Source: Sediminicola sp. YIK13 | Lineage (GTDB): Bacteria; Bacteroidota; Bacteroidia; Flavobacteriales; Flavobacteriaceae | Length of the DNA: 64,000 nt | Reading direction: 5' to 3' | NCBI RefSeq assembly: GCF_001430825.1 | Contig: NZ_CP010535.1 | Span: 2,770,501 to 2,834,500 of the forward strand | Part shown: positions 44,442-54,872 of the stretch, piece by piece | Layout: every line of letters begins with the position of its first letter | How positions within the stretch are numbered: the first letter of the stretch is position 1 | The notes under the pieces: generated by a model | What the model saw: the letters and a program-made list of their open reading frames with translations, nothing else | The model's database searches: none | Told to the model about the DNA's origin: nothing | Translations under genes and position numbers: made by a program

Positions 44442-45683
44442 ATGAAGAAACGTATTTTAAAGGGCGCTGCCTTAGGTTTTACCTTGGCATTAGTAATCAC
44501 TTCTTGTTCCAACCAGGAAGATCAATTCATTGAAATTGAAAATGGGCAACTGGAAACCGAAGAACTAACAGTGTCCCAGTCGAGCCAGACTATTGAAGGC
44601 AGTTATATTATTGTCTTCAACCAAAAAGTAACAGGTGATATTGGGGCTAAATTTGGGAACGATCAGAAAGCTGCCCGCCTTGCGGTACAATCAGCGGCCG
44701 AGAAAATGTTTGCCGAAAACAAAGTGGGCACATTTGAAATCAGTAACAGTTATAGTAAGGTATTCAATGGGGTGGCTACCAAACTTAGCGGTGATGATGT
44801 GGCTCGACTAAAAACAGATAAGAGAATTGCGTATATAGAAAAGGACCAGATGGTCACCTTGGCCCCGCCTCCGGGCAAAGGCCCAGGGAACGGTGGAGGA
44901 GGATCTGCTGCACAGGAAACACCATGGGGTATTACTAGGGTAAATGGCGTTGCGGGCTATACCGGCAATGGCGTTGCCTGGGTCATAGATACAGGGATAG
45001 ATCTGGACCATCCCGATTTAATTGTTGATGCTTCAAGAGGATATAACGCCTTTTCTTCAGGTAAAGACGGTAGGTCATTGGATGATGGGAACGGACATGG
45101 ATCCCATGTTGCTGGTACTATCGCCGCAATCAATAACGATATAGGAGTAATTGGTGTCGCTCCTGGGGCCACAGTGATCCCAATTAAAGTATTGGATAGT
45201 AGGGGCAGTGGCTCTTATTCCGGGGTTATCGCAGGTATAGATCATGTAGCGGCAAAAGGTGGAAATGGTGACGTGGCAAACTTGAGTTTGGGCGGACCGG
45301 TTTCCCAAGCGGTAGATGATGCAGTATTCGCGGCCCAAACTTCGGGTGTGATATTTGTTCTAGCGGCTGGTAACGATGGAGATGATGCTAACAACCATTC
45401 CCCAGCAAGGGTAAATGGGAATAGTATTTATACCATTTCAGCTATGAGTAGCAACAATGATGCTTGGGCAAGTTTTTCTAACTATGGAAACCCTCCTGTA
45501 GATTACTGTGCGCCAGGAGTGGCAGTTAAGTCTACTTGGAAAGATGGTGGTTACAATACCATCAGTGGTACTTCTATGGCTGCGCCACATGCTGCTGGGG
45601 TATTGTTATTGGGTGGTGCTAGGGCCTCTGGAACCGTAAACGGTGATCCTGATGGCAATCCGGATGCAATTATTTCGCATTAA
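44442..45683 (+). CDS. Subtilisin-like serine peptidase (S8) lipoprotein with I9 propeptide
   Basis: 413 residues. Lipobox at LVITSC. Residues about 50-135 form an inhibitor-I9 propeptide (GSYIIVFNQKVTG ... RIAYIEKDQMV). The catalytic domain shows Asp in AWVIDTGIDLDHPDL, His in NGHGSHVAGTIA, oxyanion Asn in LAAGNDGDD and Ser in SGTSMAAPHAAGV. It closely resembles proteinase-K/aqualysin-type S8A enzymes. No type IX sorting domain at the C-terminus, so it should stay membrane-anchored. Confidence 0.94.
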   Translation: MKKRILKGAALGFTLALVITSCSNQEDQFIEIENGQLETEELTVSQSSQTIEGSYIIVFNQKVTGDIGAKFGNDQKAARLAVQSAAEKMFAENKVGTFEISNSYSKVFNGVATKLSGDDVARLKTDKRIAYIEKDQMVTLAPPPGKGPGNGGGGSAAQETPWGITRVNGVAGYTGNGVAWVIDTGIDLDHPDLIVDASRGYNAFSSGKDGRSLDDGNGHGSHVAGTIAAINNDIGVIGVAPGATVIPIKVLDSRGSGSYSGVIAGIDHVAAKGGNGDVANLSLGGPVSQAVDDAVFAAQTSGVIFVLAAGNDGDDANNHSPARVNGNSIYTISAMSSNNDAWASFSNYGNPPVDYCAPGVAVKSTWKDGGYNTISGTSMAAPHAAGVLLLGGARASGTVNGDPDGNPDAIISH

Positions 45684-45703
45684 ATAATAGTTCATAAAGA
45701 CAG

Positions 45704-45733
45704 AAAAAGGGGGGCATTTGCCCCCCTTTTTTT
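45704..45733 (+). terminator. Terminator after the subtilase gene
   Basis: Stem AAAAAGGGGGGC / GCCCCCCTTTTT with a 4-base loop and T7. Confidence 0.85.
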
Positions 45734-45761
45734 ATATTGTCAACATTTGTATTTGAAATAT

Positions 45762-46751
45762 TTAAATTAACCCATTTTCAATAAGGTACTCACCAATTTG
45801 GATGGCATTGGTAGCAGCTCCCTTTCTAAGGTTATCGGCAACAATCCACATGTTCAAGGAATTGCGTTGGGTCTCATCCCTTCGGATACGGCCAACAAAA
45901 ACATCGTCTTTTCCATGGGCATAAATGGGCATGGGATAGGTGTTGGTGTCTGTGTTGTCCTGCACTACAACTCCTGGGGTTTCACTCAGTATTTTCCTGA
46001 TTTCCGATAGTTCAAAATCATTTTCAAATTCCACGTTCACAGATTCAGAATGTCCACCTGCAGTGGGTATTCTTACTGCCGTGGCTGTCACAGAAAAAGA
46101 TTTGTCGTTAAATATTTTTTGGGGTTCCCTGGCCAATTTCATTTCTTCTTTGGTATAGCCGTTCTCCAAGAATACATCACAATGGGGAAGGGCATTTCTT
46201 CCTATGGGATAAGGATAAGCCATTTCACCTTGTATTCCTGCTATTTCATTTTCCAATTGCTGTACTGCTTTTAACCCAGTGCCTGAGACAGATTGGTAGG
46301 TAGAAACAACTACCCTTTTCATTTTGTATTTTTTGTGCAAAGGCGCCAAAACCATGACCATTTGTATGGTAGAACAATTGGGATTGGCAATTATTTTATC
46401 TTCCTTGGTCAATTCATGGGCATTTATTTCGGGCACTATCAATTTCTTGGTAGGATCCATGCGCCATGCAGAGGAGTTATCAATGACCGTAGTACCGACC
46501 TCTGCGAATTTTGGGGCCCATTCCAAGGAGGTATCCCCTCCCGCTGAAAATATGGCAATGTCCGGCTTTGCCGTAACTGCATCGCTCAACCCTATAATGG
46601 TATAATCCTTTCCGTTAAAGGCCAGTTTTTTGCCTACAGATCTTTCAGAGGCTACCAATAATAATTCAGTTATAGGAAAACTGCGTTCTTTTAGAACATT
46701 GAGCATTACTTCCCCAACCATACCGGTGGCACCAACAACAGCTACTTTCAT
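45762..46751 (-). CDS. asd: Aspartate-semialdehyde dehydrogenase
   Basis: 329 residues. NADP-binding VAVVGATGMVGEVML at the N-terminus; catalytic Cys in IANPNCSTIQM; substrate-binding VPTAGGHSE-like segment RIPTAGGHSESVNVEF. It makes aspartate semialdehyde for lysine/DAP, threonine and methionine synthesis. Monocistronic with its own promoter. Confidence 0.96.
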   Translation of the reverse strand: MKVAVVGATGMVGEVMLNVLKERSFPITELLLVASERSVGKKLAFNGKDYTIIGLSDAVTAKPDIAIFSAGGDTSLEWAPKFAEVGTTVIDNSSAWRMDPTKKLIVPEINAHELTKEDKIIANPNCSTIQMVMVLAPLHKKYKMKRVVVSTYQSVSGTGLKAVQQLENEIAGIQGEMAYPYPIGRNALPHCDVFLENGYTKEEMKLAREPQKIFNDKSFSVTATAVRIPTAGGHSESVNVEFENDFELSEIRKILSETPGVVVQDNTDTNTYPMPIYAHGKDDVFVGRIRRDETQRNSLNMWIVADNLRKGAATNAIQIGEYLIENGLI

Positions 46752-46771
46752 TGTCTATAATTTTTATGGGG

Positions 46772-46801
46772 CAAATGTACTTAAACTAAAAGAGTGCACA
46801 A
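46772..46801 (-). promoter_or_regulatory. asd promoter
   Basis: Minus strand: TTG at 46801-46799, 19 bases, then TACATTTG at 46779-46772; start codon 21 bases further. Confidence 0.6.
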
Positions 46802-46844
46802 TTATTATAAAGAAGATTAATCAAAATATAACAAAAAGTTATGT

Positions 46845-47384
46845 TTATAACAAACGTAAATACATGGTATGCATTCCTTGCCATTTTTCAATGATATTGG
46901 GAACCTCCAGTTTGAAGCTGCCTGAAATTTGAAAATTATTTTTTTGATAAAACTGAAGGGATTGTTTTTGGGTGTCCATGGCTTCCAACCACAAAAGGGA
47001 ACTTTGGTGCGCTTTACTCTGTTCAATGGTCCAATCCAATAAAAGTTGGCCAATACCAAGTCCGTGAACCTCTGGATCCAAATAAATCCGGTGCAACTTG
47101 GTTGCAGCCTCCCCAGGAAAGTCCATACATTCTTTATCGAACTGAATTCTAAGGATTCCTATACTATTGGTTTTGTAATAAATAAAATAATAAACCGATC
47201 CTTTTTCGGCCAGCTCTTGCTCTAAGTTGGTAATGCTGTAATTTTTTTCAAAATAAAACGCACCGTTGTCCGTCCATAAATGGCGGTACACCGGAAGGTA
47301 AATTTTCCTAGCTAATTCCAATAATTCCCTTTGATCTTCCAGATGGATAGGCTTGAGGGCGACTTCTTTTGAAACTTGGATCAT
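46845..47384 (-). CDS. GNAT family N-acetyltransferase
   Basis: 179 residues from the ATG at 47384 (open to 47405). GNAT fold: ALKPIHLEDQRELLELARKI at the start, acetyl-CoA-binding region LHRIYLDPEVHGLGIGQLLLD with the R/Q-x-x-G-x-G/A-type loop, and LWLEAMDTQKQSLQFYQKNNF. Substrate unknown. Confidence 0.85.
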   Translation of the reverse strand: MIQVSKEVALKPIHLEDQRELLELARKIYLPVYRHLWTDNGAFYFEKNYSITNLEQELAEKGSVYYFIYYKTNSIGILRIQFDKECMDFPGEAATKLHRIYLDPEVHGLGIGQLLLDWTIEQSKAHQSSLLWLEAMDTQKQSLQFYQKNNFQISGSFKLEVPNIIEKWQGMHTMYLRLL

Positions 47385-47426
47385 AAATAATGGCGAAAGT
47401 TGCAAAAATAGAATTTAAAAAAATAA

Positions 47427-47459
47427 CCACCTAGAGCGTCTGCGAAACGCCTTAGGTGG
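47427..47459 (-). terminator. Terminator of mscL
   Basis: Stem CCACCTA / TAGGTGG with inner GCGT/ACGC; T-rich tract follows on the minus strand. It lies 70 bases past the mscL stop. Confidence 0.7.
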
Positions 47460-47528
47460 CTTTAGTTAAACTACGGTAGTGTAGCGGTACATCCAATATC
47501 CTTTATAGGGCATAGATGTATATTTTAA

Positions 47529-47951
47529 TTATTTTTTAGCTAGCAAATCCCTTATTTCCATCAGCAATTGTTCCTGACTTGGTCCTGCAGGTTTTGCTGG
47601 TGCCGCTGCTTCTTCTTTCTTTTTGGTATTCTCATAGGCCTTTAAGAAAAGGTAAATGAACAAGCCCACAATAACAAAATTGATCAAGGCCTGTACTAAA
47701 TTCCCATAGGTCATAACCGCTGCGCCAGCCTCTTGTGCAGCAGCCAAGCTCTCATAGGTTTCCCCGTCCAGGGCAATAAATTTTTGAGTGAAATCGGTTC
47801 CTCCTGTAATTATTCCAACAACGGGCATAAGTATGTCGTTTACTGCGGAATTAACAATTTTACTAAATGCACCGCCAATTACAACTGCTGTTGCCAAACT
47901 TACGATGTCCCCTTTCATTAGAAAGGATTTGAAATCTTTAAAAAAGCCCAT
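47529..47951 (-). CDS. mscL: Large-conductance mechanosensitive channel
   Basis: 140 residues. The first helix holds [20 protein letters not shown], and the pore-lining [15 protein letters not shown] and second helix [19 protein letters not shown] match MscL. The C-terminal bundle ends [14 protein letters not shown]. It opens under hypo-osmotic shock. Confidence 0.96.
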   Translation of the reverse strand: MGFFKDFKSFLMKGDIVSLATAVVIGGAFSKIVNSAVNDILMPVVGIITGGTDFTQKFIALDGETYESLAAAQEAGAAVMTYGNLVQALINFVIVGLFIYLFLKAYENTKKKEEAAAPAKPAGPSQEQLLMEIRDLLAKK

Positions 47952-48015
47952 TTAATTTATAGTTTTTTGGTTATTAGAAAAGAAAGATAGTAAAAAAAGG
48001 AATTATTTTAAAAAA

Positions 48016-49128
48016 TTATGATTGATCGATATATATACGTTTTACACGTTGTGATATTCCAGTAAGGAGCTCATAAGAAATAGTATTGGCTCTATTTGCC
48101 ATTTTTTCAGCGGAGACCTGTGGTCCAAAAATAATAACCTCGTCACCTTCCCTACAATCAATTCCAGTAGCGTCTACCATAATCATATCCATGCAAACAT
48201 TCCCTATAATAGGAGCCATTTTGCCATTGATAAGGACCTGACCTTTTCCCTTTCCATAAGGTCTACCTATGCCATCAGCATGTCCGAGAGGTAAGGTGGC
48301 AGTAACTTTTTTAGAACCTACTTTAAAGGCTCTATTATAGCCTACACTTTCATTGGCTTCCAAAACATGTAGTTGTGAAATGATGGTTTTCAAGGTCGCA
48401 ATAGGACGAAGTTCTGCATCAACTCTGGCCTCATTTCCATAGCCATAAAGTCCAATTCCACTGCGCACCATATCAAATTGGGCTTCTGGGTAATTGATAA
48501 TCCCAGAGGTATTCAAAATATGGCATTTGGGTCGGTATCCTAATCGTTCTTCAACTTCCAAGATAATTTCCTTAAACGTATTGATCTGCCCCGTGGTAAA
48601 TTCTCGCTCATTCTTGTCCTCTGTTGCGGCCAAATGGGAAAAAATGGAGACTACTTTAACTTCCTTTCTAGGGATCAACTTTTCTAGTAGCTGGGGGACT
48701 TGATCTTTTTTAAAACCCAAACGGTTAAGACCAGTGTTAAATTTCAGATGGATTGGATAGTCTTTTTGGCCATGCCTTTTGGCAGTGTCCAAAAATGTGC
48801 TCAGAATATGTTCGGAATAGATGCTCGGTTCCAAACATCGTTCAATAATCAAATCAAACCCAGAAGGAAGGGGGTGCAATACCAAAATGGGGGATTTTAT
48901 TCCGGCATCTCGTAATACCACTCCTTCCTTGGCGTAGGCCACGGCAAAATAATCAACTCCCAAGCTTTCCAGCTTCTGTGCCACCCTTACCGAGTCATTG
49001 CCATAGGCAAAAGCTTTGACGACACCCAGAAATTTGGTGGAAGGTTTAATTTTGGACCTTAGGTATTGGTAGTTGTGTTCTAGGGCGCTGAGGTCTATTT
49101 CTAGGACCGTTTCTGTAGCTTTAGGCAT
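48016..49128 (-). CDS. alr: Alanine racemase
   Basis: 370 residues. PLP lysine in [12 protein letters not shown] (Lys38); second catalytic base Tyr in [13 protein letters not shown]; metal/anion end [11 protein letters not shown]. Supplies D-alanine for peptidoglycan. Overlaps the end of tdk by 8 bases on the same strand. Confidence 0.95.
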   Translation of the reverse strand: MPKATETVLEIDLSALEHNYQYLRSKIKPSTKFLGVVKAFAYGNDSVRVAQKLESLGVDYFAVAYAKEGVVLRDAGIKSPILVLHPLPSGFDLIIERCLEPSIYSEHILSTFLDTAKRHGQKDYPIHLKFNTGLNRLGFKKDQVPQLLEKLIPRKEVKVVSIFSHLAATEDKNEREFTTGQINTFKEIILEVEERLGYRPKCHILNTSGIINYPEAQFDMVRSGIGLYGYGNEARVDAELRPIATLKTIISQLHVLEANESVGYNRAFKVGSKKVTATLPLGHADGIGRPYGKGKGQVLINGKMAPIIGNVCMDMIMVDATGIDCREGDEVIIFGPQVSAEKMANRANTISYELLTGISQRVKRIYIDQS

Positions 49129-49768
49129 CCGACCTTTTTTTATCCTGCTTTATTTCTTCTTCTTCCTTAACCTCTATATTCCGAATCCTTTCCTTCAGCA
49201 TAGCCTTAAAGTAGGCGGCCCTGCTCAAAGGTTCATACTCATCCGTTTCCCCAAGAAGAACCAATTTGTCATTTGTAGATTTCCTGAAACTATAATTGGC
49301 TAAGTTTCCGGTTCTGGTACAGATAGCATGTACTTTGGTCACATATTCTGCGGTTGCCATTAAAGCCGGCATGGGTCCAAAAGGGTTTCCTTTGAAGTCC
49401 ATATCCAATCCGGCAACCAATACCCGTACTCCTCTATTGGCCAAATCGTTACATACCGATACAATTTCATCATCAAAAAACTGGGCCTCGTCAATACCGA
49501 CCACATCGCACCCATCGGCCAAAAGTCGAATGTTTGCTGCGGCCGGCACCGGAGTAGATCTTATTTCGTTGGCATCGTGTGAGACCACCATATCCTCGTG
49601 GTATCGGGTATCCACAATGGGTTTAAAGATCTCTACTTTTTGTTTTGCGAATTGCGCGCGCTTAAGCCTCCTGATCAGTTCCTCGGTCTTGCCTGAGAAC
49701 ATGGAGCCGCAGATAACTTCTATCCAGCCGAATTGTTCTTTGTGGTTAACAGTATTTTCGAGAAACAT
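49121..49768 (-). CDS. tdk: Thymidine kinase
   Basis: 215 residues. P-loop [15 protein letters not shown], Walker B-like GIDEAQFFD, and a lasso region with [12 protein letters not shown] where only part of the usual zinc cysteine set is retained. Type II (bacterial) thymidine kinase of the salvage pathway. First gene of a tdk-alr pair, an arrangement frequent in Flavobacteriaceae. Confidence 0.95.
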   Translation of the reverse strand: MFLENTVNHKEQFGWIEVICGSMFSGKTEELIRRLKRAQFAKQKVEIFKPIVDTRYHEDMVVSHDANEIRSTPVPAAANIRLLADGCDVVGIDEAQFFDDEIVSVCNDLANRGVRVLVAGLDMDFKGNPFGPMPALMATAEYVTKVHAICTRTGNLANYSFRKSTNDKLVLLGETDEYEPLSRAAYFKAMLKERIRNIEVKEEEEIKQDKKRSDA

Positions 49769-49951
49769 TTTGTAATTTTAGACGAAAGTAATGTGTTTTT
49801 CGTTCCTATTTTATAGAACCATAAAATTATTAAAAAATTACGCCTTTGAGGTTAGTTGCCAAAAAAAGTTGTAGATAAGCGTAAAACGCTTTATTATAGG
49901 GTTGATAAACAAGGATTTATTCAGGTGTTCACGGATATTAAAAAAAGAAAG

Positions 49952-50647
49952 ATGAAAAAAAAACTTAAAGAAGAATTGGTTCGCATATCCACAGATATTA
50001 TTACCTCTAGGGACTTGAACAATATTTCCGATATGTATGAAGCAGCTAGGGGATTGTATGAAAAATTGGCGGTTCTCAAATTCATAGATGAGAGGTTAAC
50101 CGATGTAGAAGTAGATGTTTCAAAAAATGCCATTGCTGCAAAATTTGAGAAAATGGCCACCGCTGTTATGGAAGCAAATTCCAAAGTCCCGGAAAGCAAC
50201 CCACATCAGGAAGATATAATCATCCCGGGGATAGACACCATTAAGGACATGGTTTCTGAAATGCCCAACGGAAAAGGGATAGATGAGGTTTTGGCAGAAT
50301 TTATGGCACAGCCCAACTACGCCAAGAATGATAAGGAGCTATTTGAGCCACAAAAAAAGGAACAGCCAATTCCAGAATTTACTGCTCCCGTACAGCCAAC
50401 TGCCCAAGGTAAAACAGCAAAAGAGATCAAGGTAGATCTCAATGACCGTTTGGCATTTGTAAAGCATTTGTTTAACGGCAGTACAGAAGACTATAATAGG
50501 GTAATATCCCAATTAAATACCATTGCTTCAGAAGAGCGGTCCATAGCCTTTATAGTCAACATGGTAAAGCCAGATTATAATAATTGGGAAGGGAAAGAGG
50601 AATATGCCGCGCGATTTATGGGATTGATCGAGCGCAGGTTTTCATAA
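49952..50647 (+). CDS. Conserved Bacteroidota protein of unknown function
   Basis: 231 residues from the ATG at 49952 (the frame opens at 49856; the earlier start is less likely). N-terminal helices (KKKLKEELVRISTDIITSRD), a proline/charged linker (about 120-160) and a compact C-terminal domain with NDRLAFVKHLFNGSTEDYNR and KPDYNNWEGKEEYAARFM, which recurs across Bacteroidota. No enzymatic motif visible. It precedes rsmI with a terminator between. Confidence 0.72.
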   Translation: MKKKLKEELVRISTDIITSRDLNNISDMYEAARGLYEKLAVLKFIDERLTDVEVDVSKNAIAAKFEKMATAVMEANSKVPESNPHQEDIIIPGIDTIKDMVSEMPNGKGIDEVLAEFMAQPNYAKNDKELFEPQKKEQPIPEFTAPVQPTAQGKTAKEIKVDLNDRLAFVKHLFNGSTEDYNRVISQLNTIASEERSIAFIVNMVKPDYNNWEGKEEYAARFMGLIERRFS

Positions 50648-50672
50648 AAAATAGTGAATATCATTAAATACC

Positions 50673-50712
50673 GCAGCCGAAAATTGGGTTAACAATTTTC
50701 GGCTGCCTATTT
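50673..50712 (+). terminator. Terminator between the unknown protein gene and rsmI
   Basis: Perfect 14-bp stem GCAGCCGAAAATTG / CAATTTTCGGCTGC, 6-base loop, then CTATTTTT. Confidence 0.8.
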
Positions 50713-50732
50713 TTGAGCCTTTACACGACCAC

Positions 50733-51404
50733 ATGGGTAAATTATTTATAGTTCCTACGCCAATTGGCAATTTGGAAGACATTACACTTAGAGCGTTGAG
50801 AATCCTTAAAGAGGTAGATTTAATCTTGGCCGAGGACACCAGAACCAGTGGCAAATTACTACATCACTATTCCATAGGGACTCCAATGCAGAGCCATCAC
50901 ATGCACAATGAGCACAAAACGGTAGATGCCCTGGTAAAAAGGATGCAAGCAGGGGCATCCATGGCCCTTATTTCCGATGCCGGGACCCCGGCCATCTCGG
51001 ATCCTGGATTTCTTTTGACAAGGGCCTGTGTGGAAAATGGGATTGAGGTAGATTGCCTTCCTGGGGCCACAGCCTTTGTTCCTGCATTGGTAAACAGTGG
51101 CCTTCCCAATGATAAATTTGTCTTTGAGGGCTTTCTGCCAGTGAAAAAAGGAAGACAGACCCGCTTATTATTGTTGGCAGAAGAAACCAGGACCATCATC
51201 TTTTATGAGTCACCCCATAAATTGATCAAAACCCTGACGAATATTGTGGAATATTTTGGAGCGGAGAGGCCTGTATCGGTTTCCAGGGAGCTTACAAAAA
51301 TGTATGAAGAAACCGTCAGGGGAACAGCAACAGAAGTTTTGGCCCATTATACCAACAAGTCCCCAAAGGGAGAGATTGTAATCGTGGTCGGAGGGAAAAA
51401 TTAG
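50733..51404 (+). CDS. rsmI: 16S rRNA (cytidine1402-2'-O)-methyltransferase
   Basis: 223 residues of the tetrapyrrole-methylase fold: LFIVPTPIGNLEDITLRAL at the start, VDLILAEDTRTSGKLL, ALISDAGTPAISDPGF, CLPGATAFVPALV and FEGFLPVKKGRQTR. Methylates C1402 in the decoding centre with SAM. Confidence 0.96.
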   Translation: MGKLFIVPTPIGNLEDITLRALRILKEVDLILAEDTRTSGKLLHHYSIGTPMQSHHMHNEHKTVDALVKRMQAGASMALISDAGTPAISDPGFLLTRACVENGIEVDCLPGATAFVPALVNSGLPNDKFVFEGFLPVKKGRQTRLLLLAEETRTIIFYESPHKLIKTLTNIVEYFGAERPVSVSRELTKMYEETVRGTATEVLAHYTNKSPKGEIVIVVGGKN

Positions 51405-51442
51405 TGCCACAAAATTGAGAGGAATGTACTACATTGTGGGCA

Positions 51443-52570
51443 ATGATAACACCCTGGCTCATTTCCTTGTTTACCGTTATAGCGGTTTATTTTCTTGATC
51501 GATGGGAAAATAAGCATATCAAATCCCTTTTTGATTGGGTCCCGGCCATCTTGCTGGCCTATGTCATTCCCGCCCTGATTTCGTTGATCCTCAATGCCGA
51601 TTTCTCCCAGGGAACTATTCACAATTACAGCAAAGATTTTTTTATACCCCTCGCCATTATAGCGGTCATGAGCAGTCTGTCCCTAGGGCAATTAAAGTCC
51701 ATCGGGTGGAAACCTATTGTGCTGTTCGTTTCGGGATCTTTGATCATAGCAACACTCCCCGTGCTTTTGATAGTGGGATTTTCTGAGACGAATTTAATTA
51801 CCGACACCTTGGTTCAAGAAGGATACTGGAAAGGTATTCCACCTATTGTAGGTAGTTGGATCGGAGGAAGTACCAGTCAGTTGGTATTAAAGGAATTGGT
51901 TGAATGTCCTGAAAATATTTTCCTATCCGTATTGGTCATGGATACTGTTTTGGTGAATATTTGGACCATTCTGATGTTCCAGTGCATTAAAAAAAGCAGG
52001 TATTTAAATACCTTGTTCAAAATTTCAGACATTGCCCTTCCTGAAACGATCAGGACCGAAGAAAGGAAGGTTTTGTCACCTATTTGGTGCGGGTGTTTGA
52101 TGCTTATATTTGTGGTCCTCTGTAATTGGTTGTTTTCCCTTTTTGTGGTTAAGATAGTGGTGCTCTCCGTTTTGGGGCTGCTATTGGGCAATGTATTGCC
52201 GTCCTGGAATTTTAGATTTGCATTAAGGGCTGGTGGGGTTCTTATTTTGGTGGTAATGGCCATCCTTGGCCTTAAATTACAAATTAAGACCCTTGGGTTT
52301 GACACCCAGTTCCTCGGATTTTTGGTGGTTTGGTTATTGGGTCATTTTGTGTTCATGATGGGCCTTTCAAAGGCGTTGAACCTAAACATGGCATGGGTTC
52401 CTATTGCCAGTATGGCCAATGTAGGCGGCATTGCCACGGCCCCGGCAGTCACTGCGGCCTATAATAAAAAATGGATGCCCCACGCCATAGTTCTGGCCAT
52501 TCTCAGCATGGCAACCGGTACTTTTTGGGGGATGCTGACGATTTTTTTACTGGAATTCTTGGTTCAATAA
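51443..52570 (+). CDS. DUF819 family integral membrane protein
   Basis: 375 residues from the ATG at 51443 (a TTG at 51434 is possible). About ten hydrophobic helices; the family signature is PPIVGSWIGGSTSQLVLKE, repeated in the second half as PIASMANVGGIATAPAVTAAY. Related in appearance to inward permeases or sodium-dependent carriers; substrate unknown. Confidence 0.85.
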   Translation: MITPWLISLFTVIAVYFLDRWENKHIKSLFDWVPAILLAYVIPALISLILNADFSQGTIHNYSKDFFIPLAIIAVMSSLSLGQLKSIGWKPIVLFVSGSLIIATLPVLLIVGFSETNLITDTLVQEGYWKGIPPIVGSWIGGSTSQLVLKELVECPENIFLSVLVMDTVLVNIWTILMFQCIKKSRYLNTLFKISDIALPETIRTEERKVLSPIWCGCLMLIFVVLCNWLFSLFVVKIVVLSVLGLLLGNVLPSWNFRFALRAGGVLILVVMAILGLKLQIKTLGFDTQFLGFLVVWLLGHFVFMMGLSKALNLNMAWVPIASMANVGGIATAPAVTAAYNKKWMPHAIVLAILSMATGTFWGMLTIFLLEFLVQ

Positions 52571-52603
52571 GCTTTCAAGGCGAGGCTGATTTTCATAATT
52601 CGA

Positions 52604-54226
52604 TCACATTTGCAGGTCTACAAATTCAAAGGTGCTCCCACTAAATAATCCTTTGTCCGATAATTTGAGATCGGGAATTACAAGTAGGGCCATAAAAGAT
52701 AAGGTCATAAAGGGCGCCTTTAAAGTGCAGCCCAATATTTTGGACATTCCATCTATGTCCTGGTACAACCTTCCCGTTTCCCAACCATCCTTATCGCTCA
52801 TAATCCCAGCCACCGGCAAGGCCAGACTCTTTTCGTCATCAGGTCCTATGGCGCAAATACCGCCTCGGTTTTTTATAATGAGATTAACAGCCTTACAAAT
52901 CTCTTCATCCGTAGTGCCCACCACAATAATGTTATGGGAATCATGGGCCACAGAGCTGGCGAGAGCTCCTTTTTTAAGACCAAAATTTTTGATAAAGCCA
53001 ATGGCAGGGGGTTTGTTGCTGTAACGGTTAACTACGGCCATTTTTAAAATATCTGCGGAAGTGTTGGACACCAAGTTGCCATTTTGAATCAGACTTTCTG
53101 CCTTAATCTCTTTGGTGATGAGTTCCCCGTCCAAAGCCTCTATGACACGGATATGACCCCCAATGGGCTTGAGGAAAAAGTCCTCTGTAGTTTTGGGTTC
53201 TACCTTAAAATTATTTGGAGTTTCAAAGGGGATAGCCGCTATTTTGGAACGGCCGTTTTCTGCAACCAATTCTCCATCGATATATGTTTGTACTACGTTA
53301 AAATCCTTTAGATCATCCACTACAATAAAATCGGCGGCATCACCCTCTTTGAGCAGTCCAACATTCATATTATAGTGTTTGGCCGGGTTGATGCAAGCTA
53401 CTTGAAGCACTTTAAAGATATCGATTCCCTTGGCCACGGCCCGTGCACAGAGTTCGTTAATATGGCCCAAGATCAGATCATCGGGGTGTTTGTCATCCGA
53501 ACAGAACATCATTTTATTAAAATGCTCGGGGAGTAAGGGGATGAGGGCTTCAAAGTTTTTGGCAGCACTTCCTTCCCTGATGATCACTTTCATGCCCAAT
53601 TCCAGTTTTTCTTGTGCCTCCTCCTTTGTAAAGCATTCATGGTCCGTGGTAATGCCCGCAGCACAATATTTTTTAGCCTCTTCCCCACGAAGTCCCGGGG
53701 CATGACCGTCTACCGGTTTGTTGTAATGCTTCGCCCAGGCAATTTTCTTGTAGACCTCCTGATCATTGTACAACACCCCAGGGTAATTCATCATTTCGGC
53801 TAAATAATAAATGTCTGGCGATGCCAAAAGCTCTTTTATTCCCTCCGAGTCTATAATGGCCCCCGCAGTTTCAAAAGAAGTTGCCGGCACACAGGAAGGG
53901 GCTCCGAAATGAAATTTCAAAGGTGACTTTTTGCCGTTAGCAATCATAAATTGCACCCCTTCCGCTCCCAATACATTGGCAATTTCGTGGGGATCGGAGA
54001 CCGTTGCCACCGTGCCATGGCATACCGCTAGCCTCGCAAATTCTGAAGGCACCAACATAGAACTTTCTATATGGATATGGGCATCTATAAAGCCTGGTAG
54101 GATATAGTTTTTGTGATCGTGTTCCTTTTTTTCAATGGAAAGGATCTTTCCGTTATCAATGGTAACCTCTGCGGGAAAGATACTTTTCTTCTCTATAGAG
54201 ACTACTTGGCCCAGTATTTTTTTCAT
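52604..54226 (-). CDS. ade: Adenine deaminase
   Basis: 540 residues of the amidohydrolase superfamily. Metal site [13 protein letters not shown], then [10 protein letters not shown] and [12 protein letters not shown]; the C-terminal domain holds [15 protein letters not shown]. Converts adenine to hypoxanthine. The start lies directly after the stop of the peroxidase-like gene. Confidence 0.94.
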   Translation of the reverse strand: MKKILGQVVSIEKKSIFPAEVTIDNGKILSIEKKEHDHKNYILPGFIDAHIHIESSMLVPSEFARLAVCHGTVATVSDPHEIANVLGAEGVQFMIANGKKSPLKFHFGAPSCVPATSFETAGAIIDSEGIKELLASPDIYYLAEMMNYPGVLYNDQEVYKKIAWAKHYNKPVDGHAPGLRGEEAKKYCAAGITTDHECFTKEEAQEKLELGMKVIIREGSAAKNFEALIPLLPEHFNKMMFCSDDKHPDDLILGHINELCARAVAKGIDIFKVLQVACINPAKHYNMNVGLLKEGDAADFIVVDDLKDFNVVQTYIDGELVAENGRSKIAAIPFETPNNFKVEPKTTEDFFLKPIGGHIRVIEALDGELITKEIKAESLIQNGNLVSNTSADILKMAVVNRYSNKPPAIGFIKNFGLKKGALASSVAHDSHNIIVVGTTDEEICKAVNLIIKNRGGICAIGPDDEKSLALPVAGIMSDKDGWETGRLYQDIDGMSKILGCTLKAPFMTLSFMALLVIPDLKLSDKGLFSGSTFEFVDLQM

Positions 54227-54817
54227 CTAAATGTGTTTCCCTTTTTCCCATCCGTGTTTCCCGAGGTATTGGTTGCCACCCTCCACAGCCCCCTCTTCTA
54301 TGGTAGTTCCCATGGAATCGTTCCATCTGTTGAGATACCCGAAAAGGGATATTACGCCCAACATTTCAACAATTTCTCCTTCGTTCCAGTAGGTGTACAA
54401 ACGCTTTTTTATCTCTTCGTCCACTGCATTGGGAACTTGGGATGCCAACAAGGAAAAATCCAAGGCGGCCCTTTCAGCTTCCGAAAATGAGGGATGGGTG
54501 CGATATTCCCAAATATTATCCAACTGTTCCTGTTCGGCCCCATAGCGTTCTGCGGCCCTTATGGCATGGGCTTGGCAATAGCGACATCCTGTGGCATTAC
54601 TGCTCACCCAGGCAATCATTCTTTTTAAGGCAGAAGTTACCCTCCCTTCGTTGGCCATTACCGCTTTGTTCAAGTTTATGAATGCCTTTGAAATAGCCGG
54701 TCTGTGTTGCATGGTCAATACCGAATTTGGGCAGAATCCCAAGGTCTCGTTAAAGAACTTTGCGAGTTCTTCGGTTTCGTTATCATGGGATGGGTCTAAG
54801 GGCGTGACTAATGGCAT
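54227..54817 (-). CDS. Carboxymuconolactone-decarboxylase-family (AhpD-like) peroxidase-related protein
   Basis: 196 residues, all-helical. The redox motif CxxCxxH appears as TGCRYCQAHAIRA, and the family stretch RAALDFSLLAS precedes a MLGVISLFGYLNRWNDSMG end. Likely a thiol-based peroxidase or alkylhydroperoxidase. Directly upstream of ade; cotranscription is probable, a functional link is not evident. Confidence 0.86.
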   Translation of the reverse strand: MPLVTPLDPSHDNETEELAKFFNETLGFCPNSVLTMQHRPAISKAFINLNKAVMANEGRVTSALKRMIAWVSSNATGCRYCQAHAIRAAERYGAEQEQLDNIWEYRTHPSFSEAERAALDFSLLASQVPNAVDEEIKKRLYTYWNEGEIVEMLGVISLFGYLNRWNDSMGTTIEEGAVEGGNQYLGKHGWEKGKHI

Positions 54818-54872
54818 ATTTGTATATTTATGTTGTATTTTTGAATCCTACAAGTAACAAAAAAATAAGATC

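Noticed and set aside
49296-49775. A 159-codon plus-strand frame opposite tdk
   Set aside because: Antisense to an intact thymidine kinase with all motifs; no independent support.
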